Positions 30,969 through 32,045 of a DNA stretch of 32,045 bases are shown here, one piece after another; position 1 is the stretch's first letter; each line of letters opens with the position of its first letter. Origin of the DNA: an uncultured Lachnospiraceae bacterium. Its GTDB lineage: Bacteria > Bacillota > Clostridia > Lachnospirales > Lachnospiraceae. The stretch lies in the NCBI GenBank assembly GCA_910577765.1, contig CAJTOV010000023.1, positions 1-32,045 on the forward strand, read 5' to 3'. The notes beneath the pieces are model-generated. The model was given only the letters and a program-made list of their open reading frames with translations. It was not told the origin of the DNA and searched no databases. Both the position numbers and the translations under genes were made by a program.

Positions 30969-31991
30969 ATGAAACAGACAGGAATAACCGAATTTCTGAA
31001 ACGGAAGAATGTGAATATCACAGCCAGAACCTATCTGATTGATGCCCTGGGAGCCATGGCCTTCGGCCTCTTTGCCTCCCTGCTGATCGGCACCATCTTC
31101 GGAACCCTGGGAGACAAAACCCATATTGCCCTCTTTGCCGCCATCGCCGGTTACTGCAAGGAAGCTGCCGGCGCAGCCCTGGGCGTGTCCATTGCCTATG
31201 CCCTAAAAGCGCCCCAGCTTGTACTCTTTTCCGCAGCCGCCGTAGGCATCGCAGGCAATGACCTGGGAGGCCCGGTAGGGGCCCTGGTAGCCACCATTGT
31301 GGGAACGGAGCTGGGAAAGACCGTCTCTAAGGAGACCCGGGTAGACATTCTGGTAACTCCCGGCGTCACCATTATCTCCGGGGTCCTGACAGCCCAGTTT
31401 GTAGGACCCGGCGTGTCTGCCTTTATGACCGCCTTCGGCAACCTGGTAAAGACCACCACGGAGATGCAGCCCTTCTTCATGGGAATTCTGGTATCTGCCC
31501 TGATCGGCATAGCCCTGACCCTTCCCATCAGCAGCGCCGCCATCTGCATCATGCTGAGTCTGGACGGCCTTGCAGGAGGCGCCGCCACCGCCGGATGCTG
31601 TGCCCAGATGATCGGCTTCGCGGTCTTAAGCTTCCGGGAAAACGGCGTAGGCGGGCTTCTGGCCCAGGGGCTGGGCACCTCCATGCTCCAGATGGGCAAC
31701 ATTGTAAAGAACCCCCGGATCTGGATCGCCCCAACCCTGGCTTCCATGGTCACAGGCCCCATTGCCACCTGCATCTTCCGGATGGAGAACATTCCCACCG
31801 GCTCCGGCATGGGAACCTGCGGCCTGGTAGGCCCCATCGGCGTCTACACGGCCATGGGCGGCGGTTCCCGCATGTGGCTTGGCATCCTGCTGGTATGCTT
31901 CCTGGTTCCGGCTGTCCTGACCTTTATCTTCGGTGAGATCCTCCGCAATGCCGGATGGATTCGCCCGGGAGATCTGGATCTGGAATTATAG
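30969..31991 (+). CDS. PTS EIIC-type membrane permease (PTS_EIIC_2 family)
   Basis: The 340-residue protein is highly hydrophobic, with about nine to ten membrane segments rich in Gly/Ala. The pattern of NDLGGPVGALVATIVGTELG, GCCAQMIGFAVLSFRENG and PTGSGMGTCGLVGPIGVYTAMGG fits the PTS_EIIC_2 group, predicted sugar-type permeases that are usually not linked to EIIA/EIIB genes. No EIIA or EIIB gene is visible here, so substrate and coupling are unknown. AAGGAG lies 8 nt before the ATG. The stop is at 31989-31991; the last 54 nt of the window contain no recognisable terminator. Confidence 0.82.
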   Translation: MKQTGITEFLKRKNVNITARTYLIDALGAMAFGLFASLLIGTIFGTLGDKTHIALFAAIAGYCKEAAGAALGVSIAYALKAPQLVLFSAAAVGIAGNDLGGPVGALVATIVGTELGKTVSKETRVDILVTPGVTIISGVLTAQFVGPGVSAFMTAFGNLVKTTTEMQPFFMGILVSALIGIALTLPISSAAICIMLSLDGLAGGAATAGCCAQMIGFAVLSFRENGVGGLLAQGLGTSMLQMGNIVKNPRIWIAPTLASMVTGPIATCIFRMENIPTGSGMGTCGLVGPIGVYTAMGGGSRMWLGILLVCFLVPAVLTFIFGEILRNAGWIRPGDLDLEL

Positions 31992-32045
31992 TAACAGTTC
32001 AGACGGGCAGCAAATCTTGTGAGAAAGTGTGTTGCAAACTCGCTT

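Overview
The window is a GC-rich, gene-dense stretch of a spore-forming Firmicute chromosome. The Spo0A, SpoIVB and complete SpoIIIA proteins, the strong AGGAGG-type ribosome binding sites and the overall gene order fit a Clostridia member, most likely a Lachnospiraceae (Clostridium cluster XIVa) gut anaerobe. Species cannot be fixed from the sequence alone. Nearly all genes read on the minus strand; only three (a small YdcZ-type transporter, thiT and a PTS-EIIC-like protein) read on plus. I see no rRNA, tRNA, CRISPR array, insertion sequence, phage gene or attachment site.

Region 1 (1-17.9 kb) is a classic sporulation/housekeeping block. Read in the direction of transcription, from high to low coordinates, it runs: spoIIIAA-AB-AC-AD-AE-AF-AG-AH, an Asp23/Gls24 gene, nusB-xseA-xseB-ispA-dxs-tlyA-nadK-argR-recN, then spoIVB-spo0A. 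From memory this is nearly the order of the Bacillus subtilis spoIIIA to spo0A region. Differences are nadK between tlyA and argR, no accBC or folD, and a foreign-looking plus-strand transporter gene between the Asp23 gene and nusB. Control signals are readable: a sigma-E-type promoter before spoIIIAA, a sigma-A-type promoter before nusB, an intrinsic terminator after recN, and a sigma-A-type promoter plus a TGTCGAA 0A box before spo0A.

Region 2 (17.9-24.6 kb) is accessory envelope and lipid-like material, all on minus: comEA (lipoprotein form), an OmpR-family response regulator without a kinase in view, a condensation-fold acyltransferase (HxxxDG), an HSL-type alpha/beta hydrolase, rlmH, a lipoprotein alpha/beta hydrolase with an unassigned C-terminal domain, and a secreted protein with choline-binding-type cell-wall repeats. 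Stop/start overlaps (GTGA, ATGA) tie the acyltransferase, hydrolase and rlmH together. This is the least conventional grouping in the window.

Region 3 (24.6-32 kb) is vitamin and one-carbon metabolism. A TPP riboswitch controls the thiamine transporter gene thiT. Convergent to it lies a metF, methionine-synthase-activation gene, metH operon in which the reactivation domain is a separate protein carrying a four-cysteine tail. Upstream of metF lies a zinc-ribbon, single-span membrane protein of unknown role. The window closes with a complete plus-strand gene for a PTS EIIC-type membrane protein.
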